A DNA stretch of 64,000 nt. It comes from Tanypteryx hageni. Its lineage: Eukaryota > Arthropoda > Insecta > Odonata > Petaluridae. Each line of letters opens with the position of its first letter. Positions within the stretch are counted from its first letter, which is position 1. Below the pieces are notes generated by a model. That model did no database searches. It saw only the letters and a program-made list of their open reading frames with translations, and was not told the DNA's origin. The translations under genes and the position numbers were made by a program. Positions 24,832 through 37,895 of this stretch are shown piece after piece. The DNA lies in assembly GCA_028673005.1 (NCBI GenBank), contig CM054116.1, forward strand, positions 92,896,707 to 92,960,706. Reading direction: 5' to 3'.

Positions 24832-25195
24832 TTTACTTTCTCTATATACGTAGTATAGGGGAAAGTATTGTATTCATGAAAAAAATCGACTTCGTTGTTT
24901 CAACGGAAATACACATTTTGAGGTCCCCTGAACACGTTTTGACCACCACCTACCGATTGTTAACAATTGACGCTTAGTAACGTCTTAATAACGCTCCTTT
25001 ATAGTTTCTTAATTGTTGGAGCTTCGTGGCTATATCCAATATCAGAAGGCTATGGTTTGAGTTTATTTCTGTTCTTTGTCAAGTCTAAAATTTTCTCGCA
25101 GTTTCTTAAAATATGTATTATTATGTAACCTATTTGGAATTTTTAGAAATATACAGATATGGAGAAAGTCATGTGGTGGCCACATCAGATTTTTT
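24832..25195 (-). repeat. Foldback repeat family, internally deleted copy B
   Basis: It begins with the central cassette TACGTAGTATAGGGGAAAGT and ends with AAAGTCATGTGGTGGCCACA. Relative to the complete arm at 40702-41222 it jumps from the AACACGTTTTGACC phrase straight to CACCACCTACCG, deleting the middle of the arm. It retains the ATTGTTGGAGCTTCGTGGCT and ATCAGAAGGCTATGG blocks. Confidence 0.8.
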
Positions 25196-28100
25196 AAATA
25201 AAGATCCCTCCTATGTGAAAATATATTTCATTCTCCATGGGATGGGCTTCAATTAAGAATTAGGAATAATAAAAATAAATGCCCGCTTCATTAAGTTCGC
25301 GTAAATGTTTTGTGGGCAGACTATACAAAACGGAATAGAACAATTAAAGCGAATCTCCTCATTTCATTTTTATGGTTTCATCTCGACAACTGCATGATTT
25401 TTTAAAAGTGTAAATACTATTTATAGAAGAATTTAAGGAAAAAATGTTAGATTGCTGAACATAACGCCGTGGAGTTTTCCCTGCGTCATTGAGTTTGTAT
25501 GATGATACATTTGCCTACGTCACAACTCATCTATTCGATCGACAATAAACTATTCCATCGATTTTCAAATACGTAAACATAAACTACGTAAAACATTTTA
25601 TTTAACCACATCTTAGTAACAAGTAATCGAATTAAGTTAATGACGTCACCAAATATTCTTATGTCCATGAAAAATGTTTTCTAGGTTCTCATATCCGCTC
25701 ACTCATTCTAATTGACACTTTGCCACCCAGTTTTAACTCGAATTGACCTAAAATTCTCAATGATACATGAGTAGTATTCCTTTAACATATCTGTACTAAG
25801 TTTACTAACTTTACAGCTTATGCCTGTCTGCATAGGATCTTCGGATCGCTTTATTCAATCAATATCTGTACTAACTTTAAGAATTAGCTAGTTCTACTAT
25901 AAATGCAAATTTATTGAGAGCAACGAATTAAAAAACCTGGAGATTATAAAAATATTTTAAAATTACTAAGCGAATTTCATAATTTTTTTTTCAAAAATAA
26001 AATAACTTTGATAGAAGAGGTTTAAAGACGCCTCTTTTCATCAATTTTTCTCACGAAGAGTTATTCTGTATTCCATCTCCATAACCTTCTCTTATCCTCA
26101 CCTTTGACTTTCATTTCGAATGAGCTCCTTTCTTCACTTTCTCCTTGTCCGTCAAAACGAAGTGGATCTAAGTATTACCGCACTTCGAGTGGTGCGCCCC
26201 CCTTTGCTCTCCAGCCGACCGCCATACTCGGCTCATTTTTCCACGCTGCCCGGCCCTTATTTCCAGACGGGATGAAATAAAGCGCGAGGAAAGAGAAAAA
26301 AACCAAATGGAGATTGAGAGTGAGGGAAAGATGGATGGAGAGCAAGCGGTTCTGTCCGTCGCCGCGCCGTGATTGATTTCAGCGTTCCTGGAGAAACAAA
26401 TGCGCGTCGATAATCGTTTCCCTGACAACGGTCCCTCGTTAAAAAAAATAGGAGTATTCATAGGGATGAGTTATGTGGCGTACTGATTCGTCTCGCGTGA
26501 ATCAAGCTTGCCTATGGTGTTTTGTAAATGATCTGACGTTTTATTTCTTTTTTTTTGACATGCTGGGTTCATCATTCGGGTCTGTTTGATGCCCCTATTT
26601 TTTTGTGAAGATGATGATTTCGAACGGATCCAATGATAGAATGGGGGTTAGTAATGCGTCTCAAATCGGTCAGGTTAACGTCTTCATTAAGGCTGGATTT
26701 ACGTTTCGAAACGGCATCTTTTGACAAACTGGCTCACACTTTTTCCTGAATTTTCGAATCAATAATTTAAACATTTCTATGAAAATCAAATACATCATTT
26801 TATGGCCATTGAGGTTGTAGATAATAGACGATGAGCTCGATAATTCATCATTCATCCTTGGAATGAGGAGAAACGCTATGGAGCGAAATGCTCATGGTGG
26901 TATAAGGTTAAGGATAAAAGTCAGCCTTTAAGAAATGCTACCCAATTTTGTGATTACATAGGTTGCATTTAGAGAAATAAAATTTGCTTCAAGAGAAAGC
27001 TATCATCAACCATCTTTTGAATGGATTTTTCTTTATATTAAGTTAACTCAAGTTCGATTTTTGACGTTTTATCTTTGTTAGAATGCTTCGTTTGCAAATT
27101 AAATTTTATGAATATTCAGTATCTGGGGATTGCCAATTTTTTTAAATTAAAAAGGCAGCTGTGGGGGCCGCATGCAACCCTTCAAATGACTAATCGGGTC
27201 GTGTGAACATTTCAAAGAGAATTTTTAGAATGTTTTGATTGATTAATGTGTCATACGTCTAAATTTCAAGTATATAGCATCCATGTACTCGAAAAGTATC
27301 GTTCAGATTTAAATAATGGTATCTGATAGCATCTCCTGTTGGCAAATATCCGAGTATGCATGTAAGGAAATTGATGAGATAAGTCACGGCGCGAGTCGGG
27401 TATGGCCCTCGGTCCGTAGTTTCGGGACCCCTGTTTTAAGATGTCACGGTTTCTTTAAAGTTATGTAATAAAAATACACGAAAAATACGATTTTTTCCTT
27501 TCTTGTTTTTAGTCATAAAAATCTCTCACTTAAAAGCAGAATCAGTGATTTACCGTCCAATTTTACCATAATTTTCAACCTTGCAGCTGTCATTATCAAG
27601 TGACATAATTATTTCGTGGATATTCAGATGTATATTGAACTAAAAAAAAACATGAATGACTGCGAGATTTCATCAAGGAAGTTTACAATGTTTTCTCTCT
27701 CTCTCTCTTGGCTATAAGGAGACCTTTTCTTTCAACAAAATAACCACGTCCCAACTAAATTACCCACTTGTCTTACAAAAAACCTTTTCAGAAACTTGCC
27801 GCAAACATCCAATGTAAAAGCTCGGTCTCCAAATGAAACCGAATCATTCTTCGGATTCAATAAGGGATTTTTCACTCTCCCTTCTCTCCCTCTCTCTGGC
27901 AAAAATGAAGAAAAAGTTGCTTATAAGTGGCTTTTGAGGATTTATTCTTTTATTGAACTTGATAAGAGGGGCAAAAAGAGGAATCCTACCTGTTCCAACT
28001 GTGGAGAACTCAGTCTCGAATTCTTTCGTTGCCCCTTCCTGACATACCAATTTTCTTCTCCATTTCTCCTTCCATTCACCACAACCAACAACCATTTTTA

Positions 28101-29098
28101 TCTTATATCCTCCAACCGCTACACTGCTTATTTTCCCCTCCGTCCCTTAACTGGCCTTCTCCAAGTTTCCTTCATTTCACACCACTACTCATCCACTCCC
28201 CTTTCTATCCTCTCTCGAACTCCCTCACTCCCTCTGATTCTTTCTTTTTTCCTATTCTCTTATGTAACCGCCTTACCTCTTCCTACTCCTCGCCGGCGTA
28301 CTTTAATCAAACACACATTCAACTACTGATCCAAAACCTTTGAGAAGAAATGGAAAGAAATGAGGTAAGAACGTGTTAAGGGCCTTCACTCGAGCACTTA
28401 TTCCTCCCCCTTATCTCTCTCCTCTCTTTTTAAAAACACTGTCGTTTACCTTTCTCCAAGGATCTTTTCAAATATTTTTTCTCTTCGAACCTTCTGTTTT
28501 TACAACTGATTTTAGAATTTTTCCTTCTTCCTATGGACTTGGTTTTTTTCTGCACGATCAAAGCCTGCAATTGTTGATGCTATGTTCCATAAAGTACTAA
28601 GTAAATTTAAGAAATGAATGCCGAAAAATGATAGTTCACGAAAATTTGCAAAAGCTGAGTTGAATTGGATTTTCCAGATAAAACTTAGCTAAAGACTATT
28701 GGTGTATTTCCTATTAATTTACCATTTTCTTTTGCCTCCTCGTCAACCTAAAAACAACCATTGTTGTTAGGTCCGATATGGAAAAATATGAACGATTCAC
28801 TATATTTACCGATTCAAATAACATCTTGATCGTTACATGTTACCTATAAAAACCTTTCACGATCTCCGTTCTAACTAGAGGTATTATTGATTTTATTTTG
28901 TAAAATCATTCTTGACTATTTGCCGATTGCTTTATTATGACATATTTTTATTCATTATATTATGTATCAACATAGCAAATCGAGCTAACGTAACTCTCTT
29001 GCATGTGTGAGTTTAATTTTAGAGTGAACTTTATTCTAATGCTAGTTTGTTTTAATAATCTCTAAACATTTTTATACAACTGCTAGATTGAAAGTACT
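25196..29098. other. Long unannotated stretch
   Basis: No host gene was recognised. Positions 26160-26420 have more balanced base composition and CpG than the surroundings; the 97-codon minus frame there shows no domain. A possible degenerate hAT-type end (GGGACCCCTG) lies near 27427-27436. Positions 27860-28600 are C/T-rich, and the 177-codon frame at 27796-28329 is a by-product of that composition. Confidence 0.45.
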
Positions 29099-29106
29099 GC
29101 CTAGGT

Positions 29107-31582
29107 CAGTGATTCCTATGAAAACGTTTACAGACCAGAAAAAGTTGATAGCGGGGAGCACAATTCAATTACTGCTAAATTATTGTCAAGAAAATTTATT
29201 TGTAAGGACCTGCTATATATGTGTGTGTGTCAGTTTACGTTCTAAGAAAAAATTGAAGCATTTTTCCTGTATTTTTTATATTATCTAATCTTTTTTAATA
29301 TCAAATCAAATATAAAGTTTACTTAAACATCAAAATAAAGTTCGCATCCAAAGTCAATATAAAGTTTACTTTCAGTGTGACACTTGGGCTTGTTTCTTTT
29401 TGCACAAATGTTGAATTCTTGACCGAATTTTTGACAAGCACACTCGCAGTCCTTCCTTGACAGAAAGCAGACGATTTCTTTCTTTGCTTTTAATGTTTGT
29501 CAGACATGAGAATGCTTGTTCACAAAGGTACGAAGTTGAAAACTGGAGTAATATGTTCACTGCTTTTGCTGAGATAACAGGATACTCTCTTCTTATTGAA
29601 ACCCAAAACACATCAGGTGACACTTCATTGAATTTTATCTTCAAAGTTCGATCGCACTGTAGTTCAGTCAGTTGTTCTTCTTCTTGCAGACTGAGTAAAT
29701 TTTGTGAATTTGGTGAGAACTCGACAAAAGGATTCCTAACCCAGCCATGCTTTTCTGTCAGTGATTCCAAATTAATGGTAATTATGGGATGACTTCCTTA
29801 TAATATCTGACTCTGAACCTGAGGTAGGAGCGGAAGCATTTTAATATTTCCACTTGAAAGGTGTTTTTTCAAGCCTTGAGTATATTCTTGAATGCAAGAA
29901 GTTTGTCTGTGGAAGGTATAATGTTTTATTTTGGGCCCTGCATGCTGGTGTTCAAGGTGTTTAACTGTTGATAAATATCTGCTAAGTAAGCTAGTTTCAG
30001 CAGCCATTTTGTATCTTCAATAAAGTCAGAAAAACTGGCTTTATAATTATATTTGAAGAAAAGCAGTAGTTCCTCTCGTAGCTCAAACACCCTTGTTAAA
30101 ACTTTCTCTCTTGAAAGCCATATAACCTCGATGTGTAGACGGAGAGTCACATGGTCTTTTTGCATATTTTTGAAAGAAGAACTTCCCGGTGGAGGAAGCA
30201 GTGGGTCGTCATGACATCAGGGTTTTTTTCTTTGACGAGTGTAACAAAACCTTTTATTGAGCCGATCATTAAAGGGGTACCATCAGTGAAAATCTAACAA
30301 GATGTTGAAAATGTCTTGACCTTTATTAGTTTCTGGTAGCTCTTTACAACAACAAAAATTTTCCATTATTTCACCTTCGTTTTCAAATCGCACGAATGCC
30401 AACAGATGAGCTTTACTTGTTATATCTGTTGACTCGTCGACTTGGAGAGAAAATTTAGTATTTTTTTTAGTATTTCAAACAAGACATCTTCAATGTCGTG
30501 TGACATATCATCCACACGCCTACTAATAGTATTATTAGAAACAGGAACTTTGTCAATTTCACTTTCGGTCTTTTTGCCTATCATTGTTTTCACTATTATT
30601 TTACAAGCAGGCATTATTAGGCTTTCAGCAACTAGCTAAACTATTAAATAGCTGGCTTCTTGGTCCTTTTCACTGACAGTTACCTTCTTCTCAAAATCTT
30701 TACGTTGTTTGTCTTGTGAATCCAAAAGTCGTTGAAAGTAATCAACTGTTTTATATGACAAGTGTCCGTGATTAGTAGTGAAGTGCCGATTTAACTTGGC
30801 CGGGGCCATAGCTGTGTTAGTTAGTCTTTTCCCGCAAACAATGCGCAATGGAACGGGGAAATTTTCGTCTCCAGTCCATGTAAAACCCATGGCCAAGTAA
30901 CTGCCATTGTAAAGGCAATTTTTTTATGTAAGCCAATTCTCTTCCTGTTTTACTCGTACTTGGCTCTGATAATTTTGATTTATGTCTTCTCCTTCATTGA
31001 CGCGCCTTCTTTTCATATACTTGCACATTTTTCGATCTTTAAAAACCATATGAAAATACTGTTACGGGGGTGGGATTCTCGATACTCAAAAACAACCACA
31101 GTTTCGGTACAAACGCTAATTACAAAACTACGCAAAGACTACAGATATACAAATTGGTGAACGACCGTAACGCGCACTAGACACTACTCGCGAAATCACT
31201 CCCGAAAATAAATCACTCTATCACTATCGCTGAGATCCGTGAAACCGCACTGTCTACTCAAGGCCGAACCCGTGTGCTTGATCGTCACTCTTTAAATAAA
31301 CAAAAATTACCTTCTCGAGTACTCTGGTAGCAGACTCAATACAGCTAAATATACCCTTAAATACGAACTGACTAAAACAAAACAAAGAGGCAGTTGGTAG
31401 CGTACGGAGATTACTCCAGTATTGCAATTGCCGAAAAAAATTCTCGAGATATTTCGAGGGATATTTGGAATTTTTCGCTGTATTTCAAAATTTTTATTTA
31501 TTTATTCTTCGATTTCTCGCGGAACCCCTGACAATGGTCTGTGAAACCCTAGAGTTACGCGGAACCCTGTTGGGAAACACTG
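29107..31582 (-). mobile_element. hAT DNA transposon, full length (2476 bp)
   Basis: The left terminus is CAGTGATTCCTATG. The inverted right terminus is CAGTGTTTCCCAACAGGG, followed by TTCCGCGTAACTC. Flanking octamers GCCTAGGT (29099-29106) and GTCTAAGT (31583-31590) match at 6 of 8 positions, a decayed hAT duplication. A ZBED/GTF2IRD2-type transposase relic occupies the minus strand. Such an element could have supplied transposase to the CAG-ended MITEs in this window, but that is inference. Confidence 0.88.
29372..30920 (-). pseudogene. hAT transposase (ZBED5/GTF2IRD2-like), inactivated
   Basis: The minus strand carries, in order, a BED-type zinc finger region (MGFTWTGDENFPVPL, VCGKRLTNTAMAPAKLNRHF, TTNHGHLSYK) and a linker, VDYFQRLLDSQDK. 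Next come ACKIIVKTMIGKK and IDKVPVSNNTISRRVDDMS. The RNase-H-fold text follows (FSLQVDESTDITSKAHLLAF, with the first catalytic Asp in QVDEST; then [11 protein letters not shown] and THCFLHRE). LAYLADIYQQLNTLNTSMQG comes next. The C-terminal dimerisation region holds LLQFSTSYLCEQAFSCLTNI and ends QAQVSH followed by a stop at 29372. Frameshifts and stops, especially between 29.8 and 30.4 kb, make it a pseudogene. Domain order and the ~1.5-kb length match family members. Confidence 0.9.
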
Positions 31583-31590
31583 GTCTAAGT

Positions 31591-32315
31591 TTATCGGTAG
31601 TTTTATTCTTATACGTTTTCCCCGTGGTGAACGAAATGATAGACGAACAAATGAATGTAATATATAGAAGAGGTAATGTGTGTCTATCAGCACCTTTCGC
31701 CTAATGGGCCACTTGAATGATTTTCTGAAATATGATAAGGGAGATCTGCGCAAAAATTTGTCGAGAGAAATTCATTTTAATGCACGTTGACAAATTAGAA
31801 CATTCACTTTACATTAGGGAACATATGAATTTTCATGAATCTTTCTTTAACGATTACCGTAAAGTTTGAAGAAGATATTTTCGAATGTTGGCCATTATTG
31901 ACAGTAATAATTTCTTAGTTTTGATAGTAAATTATGAAAAAATATAAAAAATTGTCGATGTCAAAACACTTGTAAACCCAGTATAGTCTGAAACGGGAAT
32001 CACCATTTCCTTATTATATTTGTTATGTTAAAAATTTCACGTCTACCAGAATGTCCAACAAATTCAAAGTCGTCCAAGATGTGAATTGGTTTTTAATTAA
32101 TAGTAAAACCTTAATTTCTCTCGAAGTGTCCTTTATCGAGTAATTTTCAATTTTATATCTGCTGATATAAGTAGCACAACAATAGTTCGTAATATTTGTC
32201 ATGTATTTTTTCTCGGAATCCTTTAAATATTACCGTATTGCATGCCAGGTTTGCAACTACAAGCCTTTGTAATGCTTTTCGTAATTGTTGGATAGCACTA
32301 TTATCTTCGTGATAT
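31591..32315. other. AT-rich stretch, nothing recognised
   Basis: No gene or repeat boundary was found between the hAT right flank and the next repeat array. Confidence 0.5.
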
Positions 32316-32917
32316 CCGTCCTTACGCATGCATCAGGGAAGAATTAGCTTAACCGATTTCATCCAAATTTGGTACATAGAATATTCACATACATTAATTA
32401 CCAAAATGGCATATTTGGACCGAGTTGACTAAGTAAAAGTGCCACAATTGCAAAGTTGAACTTTTCAGTTATTAAAAATTTGGAAGAAATTGGCAGAACT
32501 GATTTAAACTAAATTTTGTATGAAGGAGGCGTGCAACATAATATAACAAAATAAATATTTTTGTATAGATATAGAAAGCAGGGCTGCCATAGTACAAGGA
32601 ATAAATAAAATTCTTTTTACACGTATTTGTGTTGAACTATCCGCGTCAATTTTAACCAAATTTAATACTTAAAATATACACACATATACAAAACCATATT
32701 GTCATATTAAAACCGAATCAACCAAACAGAGGTACCACAATTACAAATTAAACCCTTTTAGTAATTAAGGATTTGGAAGAAAATGGCTAAACGAATTTCA
32801 ATCAAATTTTGTATATAAGATTTGTACAACATCCCATAATGAAATCAAGATGTTTAAAGCGGAGCTAATGAGCAGGGCTACCACGGTAAAAAGTAGTGCC
32901 GTATTGCACTACAAATG
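32316..32917 (+). repeat. Diverged tandem repeat array (GTCCGTCC-related)
   Basis: At least two units are visible. Shared phrases are AAAATTTGGAAGAAATTGGC / AAGGATTTGGAAGAAAATGG, AAATTTTGTATGAAGG / AAATTTTGTATATAAG, and GCAGGGCTGCCATAG / GCAGGGCTACCACGG. A third trace, GCAGAGCTACCACAATATTA, lies at 34577-34600 beyond the LINE, so the LINE splits this array. Confidence 0.65.
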
Positions 32918-34560
32918 ACAGGCAGACAGACAAACGACTTTATTTAGGGCAAAATTGAGACTATATACTCCCTTTTTACATTTAACCCTTTCGTCATATA
33001 AGTCATTTCAATATTTACATATTTAAAGAAATTAAATTACATAAAAATTACTGTAAAATATATACAAATTACAAGTTAATTATATATTGGTTAATAGATG
33101 ACAGTGTATTACCAAAGAATATTGTTAGTTTTGTGGGTCGAAAAAAAAATGTGTATCAGCTATATTTTAACACAGAAAAAATTTCCCACTGCGGAAAACA
33201 CCTACGAAGAGAAGAGAGGTGTAAAAAACCGCGAAGAATTCCTAAATAATTCAGAGAGAAAAAAAACAACAATTTGAGAAAGAGAAAAAAATCATATATA
33301 AATACACACAATAATACATATGCCTGGGAGATTACATCGTAATTATGATACAGGAAAATAAATTAAAATAAAATTATGAGTTTATGCCTAATAAGCGCAT
33401 CCTTGTGACAACCTGAAAGAGAAGATAGGGAGTGGTTCAATACATGGAGAGTGAGAGGAGATACTTGTAATACAAGTGTTTAAAAGTGCCTAGAGATAGA
33501 GAGTTATTTATTAACGTTGGAAGGCCATTCCAGAGTTTGCAAGCAATGACGGTAAAGGATTTGTTGTAACTTTCTGTTATATGAAGGGGAGTTAGTAATT
33601 TATCGCGTCCTCAAGTATTGCATTGGTGAACTGTATTAATGGCGGCGAACTGAGAATAAAGATAACAAGGGATGTGATTAATAAGAACTTGATACAATAG
33701 GGAGAGGAGGTGAAGGTTTCTTCTGGATTCAAGTTTTAGCCAGGAGAGTCGACGGAAATATTCTGAGACATGGTCAGACTTAAGATTAATGATGAATCTG
33801 ATGCAGGCATTATGAGAACGTTGTAGCTTAATCGCGAGATCCTTTGGTAAGTCCTGGTATACAGTATCACAACAGTCGAAGTGAGGAAGAATTAGAGAGG
33901 TAACTAGCTGTATTTTTAGTGAAGAGGAAAGAATGTTAGTGAGAGGCCTTAGAGTGTGTAAGGAAGAGTTTACCGTCTTGCAGACTTTTATTACATGATT
34001 ATTCCAGGTAAGCGTTTCATTAATTAGAATACCGAGATTTTTTTATGAGTTTGCAATGGGGAATAACTGAGCCATTCAAAGACAGATGAACTGATTTCGC
34101 AAGGTTTATAGAAGCTAGTAGTTTTGAATAACCGATTAAAATGGCCTGAGATTTCAAGGGGTTTATGTTGAGAAGATTATCATAGCTCCATTCTTGGAGT
34201 TGAGCCAAGTCATGATTTATGTTGGCAGTGGAAAGAGATAAGTTATTTGGTTTGGTGTCTAAGTATATTTGGATATCATCGGCGTACAGATGATGCTTGG
34301 AGTAAGTTAAATATTGAGAACAATCATTGATAAATAGAGAGAACAATAGGAGACCTAAAATTGAGCCCTGCGGAACGCCTTGGTTAATATTAAAACATGA
34401 AGACGAGGAGTCGTTCGAGATGACTTTTTGGAAATGGTCGCTAAGGTACGAGGAGAACCAATCTATTGATGTGAAGAGAATCGCTTGCAGCGGAGTTTTG
34501 CTAGGAGTATGTCTTTGTCTACTGAGTCGAATGGGAATGGGAAAATTATATGATTAGGTT
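32918..34560 (-). mobile_element. Jockey/CR1-like LINE, 5'-truncated
   Basis: On the minus strand a reverse transcriptase fragment is followed by a ~500-bp 3' untranslated region. That region ends AATAAAGTCGTTTGTCTGTC plus a short GTCT-type tail at 32918. The 3' part is repeated at 38709-39193. The element starts abruptly near 34560 within palm-domain coding sequence, the usual result of incomplete reverse transcription. An AATAAA-like signal lies ~20 bases from the 3' end. Confidence 0.9.
33437..34560 (-). pseudogene. LINE reverse transcriptase, palm to C-terminus
   Basis: This would copy the element RNA at the nicked target. The first recognisable text is the AFDSVD-like segment (FDSVDKDILLAKLR), then after a frame change SYLSDHFQKVISNDS and the conserved QGVPQGSILGLLLFSLFIND. 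The active-site HLYADDIQIYLDTK follows, with its Asp-Asp pair near 34280, and then LLNINPLKSQAILIGYS. After another shift near 34020 it continues NLGILINETLTWNNHV, PHFDCCDTVYQDLP and QRSQNACIRFI, ending YYKYLLSLSMY and a stop at 33437. An internal TGA lies near 33615. The 5' endonuclease half is absent. Confidence 0.9.
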
Positions 34561-37500
34561 TAGAACGGATCAAAAAAGCAGAGCTACCACAATATTAGAA
34601 AAAATAATTTTCTGATTTCAAAGCAAATAAATTAATATACGATTATACTACGGCTAATTTGACGAAAAGCACTTCTGTAACAAGAGAAACCCGTGTACAC
34701 CCCTACTTGTTAATTACTTCCACGAGCGGTGCGAAAAAAAGTTCTTCATTATCGATCGTTGTGGATCATGGCGTTCCCGCACGTGTGGCTTCGGCCGGAG
34801 GATCTCGCCACTCGCGGAAATAAAAGCGTTCATTCGAATCCTCGTTATTTTCGAAAACTTTTCATTGCGCCAGCGAATGAAGAAAATATATCCCGAGTCC
34901 TAGAATTGGCAAAACTTTTAACCAATTCAGAGATGATGAAGAGGAGCTTTTTTCACCCACCAAGAGTGAGAGAGAGAGAAGTAGGCATTAAAACAGATCT
35001 CTCTATGTATGTACGAGAGCGCGAAAAGGGCCACGATGATCCTTCGGATTATTTTTAACGGGAGGAGGCAGAGGGGATGAGGAGGAGGAAGGGAGGAGGA
35101 TCACGAAGGGATGTGAACAATGGGAACGTAAAAACTTGGAATGCGCAGTGCCTGTGCATTCGAGTGCTTCGAAAGTAGAGCGGAATGTACGCCGCGAGGG
35201 CGAGGCCATGCACGATTCAGTAAGCGATGCGATGAGAGAGAGCCAGGGAGTGGAAAAAGTTCGTTTCTTTCCTGCGAGAGGGCGAATTCGAGAGGTATAA
35301 ATCCATCCTAGGCTCTAATTTGATCTATTATGGAAAAAGAATCTCGGAAAAAAGTCTTTGGTGGCAGTATATTTTTTTTGTATAATCTTTTTTGAGAGAT
35401 TAATTTATGTGTTTGTTTAATAATTTATTTAGCAGAGATTTCTTTAAAAAATAAAGGAAAACGAATATAGTTCGTTGAAGAGGCCGATATATGGTGTAAC
35501 TCTATGATAGGAGAATGGGTGTAAAAGAAAAAATAAAACAAATTACACATGATATTATAAACTTCGTACAATTTCGTGTAACTTCAATTTGTGGAAATAG
35601 TACAGCTGATAAAAGTATGCCCTTTTTCAATTTTATATCACAAATTACACTCATTTGTCCAAAGAAGAGTTTTTCAGAAGAAACTGTTGAAATTTCAGCC
35701 TTTGTTTTGAAATGAACGCATTTTAAACTGTAAAAATTATACATTTTAATTTTTGTAAATACATGTAAATGTATATCATGCATAATTTAAATTTATCGTC
35801 ATTGTTTTATATGTTGGGTAATCCAATATGCACAAAAAACACTTTTTTGAAGAAATTTATAATTCAATTATTATAAAAAATAGTTATTCCAATATAAGCG
35901 ACCAGTAAAAATGTGTTGCCGTGCTGTTCATGAAATTATTCCATTACAAAATTATTTAACGAATACTTTATATTGCAATTTTTAAACGTATAATTTATTA
36001 ATTATATTTGCTTCGATAAACGAAAAACATTCAATAGTAATTTTATTCGACGCAAAATTTTATTTTAACTTTATTTGGTTACATGTTAATGAAAAAAATA
36101 TCCTGTTTATTGGAGATAAAATATAAAAAGCCGAACTACCCATTTTTTGATTAATCTGCTCCATTTATTTTCATATCGACCAAAACAAAAAATCGCCTTG
36201 AAAGGGACATGAAAAATTTTGTGTGCTAAAAGATGGAATATTGCTATTATCCAGATTGCTCTCGAGGGTGATAGAAAGAGAGGGAATTGTCGTTTACACT
36301 GAGAAGCAAAGTAAAACATTTGACTTCTGACATTTCAGAGTCTCGAGACTTATTCCTCTGGACTAACATTTTATTTTTCATAATATCTGAAGATGACCTC
36401 CTTAAGCGAAACTCTTCTCTCACTCCGTCAGCTGCCTTGTCCTACTCAGGCCGCATCCGCCTGAATTTTTAATCCTCGGGTGAAGAGGAGGAGAGAGAGA
36501 GAGAGGAAAGAAATACTCTTCTCCATCCCTCTCCTCTCCCTCCCTAGCTCTCTCTCTCTCTCCGTCGACTTAAAAAGATGCCAGGTTGACACCGTTTGCC
36601 GAGATATGGTGACCTATAGGGCCGAAAAAATTGTAGGAAATGGAAACTGGATCTATACCACTCCCGCTTTTTAAGTTCTTTAGCATACCTCTAATATTCA
36701 TATCTGTCTGAAGTTCATCAAAACGAATAGTATATGAGCTTACTTTGCATTTGTAGCTGATTGATGAAATTTGTTTCTTGGCAGGGAAATCTTAAATATT
36801 AATTTAAAATTTGTTTGCAGTACGCTAGAGCTTATTGAAAGATAAAATGTCTGAAATATGCGATTCAGTTGATGTACATAATTACCTATTCTGTTTTTCT
36901 TATTTGATTGCAGCTAAAAGTTTATGAAAATACGCCGGAATAAATTATTTAGTTGATCCACGGATTGTAAATTGTAAGACAAATATACGTGCGCATCAAC
37001 ATAGAAGATTATGCCTGAAGGGGTAACCGATGTTGGAATCGCCTTCAAATGCACTTAACGGTTTACTTAGCATTTGTTTCTCTAAAGTGTTAATTTATTA
37101 AATTTTATCTATACTATCTATACAGATAGATTTTTATAGGTTGTAGAAATGAAACAGATTAATTAGTTCTACTGTGAAACGAATCGTTAAAGCAAATATT
37201 GAAAATGATTTCGGGTTAATAATACTTTTTATGAAGGCATCACTTTGATGTTGTTATACGTTCTTCAGAAACAATTGAAGGAATGTAATTTTATGTGCAT
37301 GGAAAATTCTTATTTTGATTTATTTTCAGAGAAAAGTCAGGAAATGACGCTATCACAATTTTTAAAAAGCAACCAGAATGAACGTCATATTAGAAGAAAC
37401 AATCTGATTTTGATCACTAATATAGCTTTTCATTTCTGTTTTCCAGGTGAGTGTAATATCGTGTCAGAATCCCCTCTACGTTTGATATCCTAACAGTAAG

Positions 37501-37608
37501 TGAATCTGTACCATCACAAACTTCAGCGTGACATTCCTGGATCACGTCTTTTTTCGTTCTAATGCTTTTATAATTTTAATGTGTCATTACCAATTGCTAT
37601 TGTAAATG
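34561..37608. other. Unannotated stretch
   Basis: Positions 34565-34640 are the far flank of the repeat array split by the LINE. Positions 34730-35290 are more GC/CpG-rich (CGTGTGGCTTCGGCCGGAGG), with a purine tract at 35055-35100; frames there are unrecognised. Positions 36481-36562 have a GA run followed by a CT run able to fold back. The remainder is AT-rich with no signal. Confidence 0.45.
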
Positions 37609-37749
37609 TCCTCAATGAGGAACGTCCAAAGAAAATCCATTTACATCCCAAAGGTGAGATGGCCAGATAAACGCAAATGAAAATGTTGGTGAAGTCTGTA
37701 TGCAGATAGGCATATGCTGCATATGAAGTTGGGCGTTCCTCATTGAGGA
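37609..37749. mobile_element. Short MITE-like element (141 bp) with palindromic ends
   Basis: TCCTCAATGAGGAACG at 37609-37624 is inverted as CGTTCCTCATTGAGGA at 37734-37749. Each end is also a self-palindrome (TCCTCA-N-TGAGGA). No target duplication is obvious, and the interior is non-coding. Confidence 0.6.
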
Positions 37750-37825
37750 AATTTGCTTGGATGAAGTTGATATCAGCTGACCTCAGCGTAATAAATACCC
37801 GATTCTGAAGCGGGAGAATTTGTCT

Positions 37826-37895
37826 GCCTCGATAGTTGAGTGGTTAGAATATCTGCGAGTGGAAGAATGGGGCAGGATTTTTCTCAGGCCTTTTC
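37826..37895 (+). repeat. tRNA-SINE head, truncated
   Basis: TCGATAGTTGAGTGGTTAGA followed by ATATCTGCG resembles a polymerase III A box and matches the head of the SINE at 48.6 kb (GATAGACGGGTGGTTAGAGT). A B box is not evident downstream, so the copy is partial. Confidence 0.5.

Noticed and set aside
27130..27436. Possible additional hAT-type MITE
   Set aside because: A CAGGGGTCCC-like right end is visible but no matching left end or 8-bp duplication could be found.
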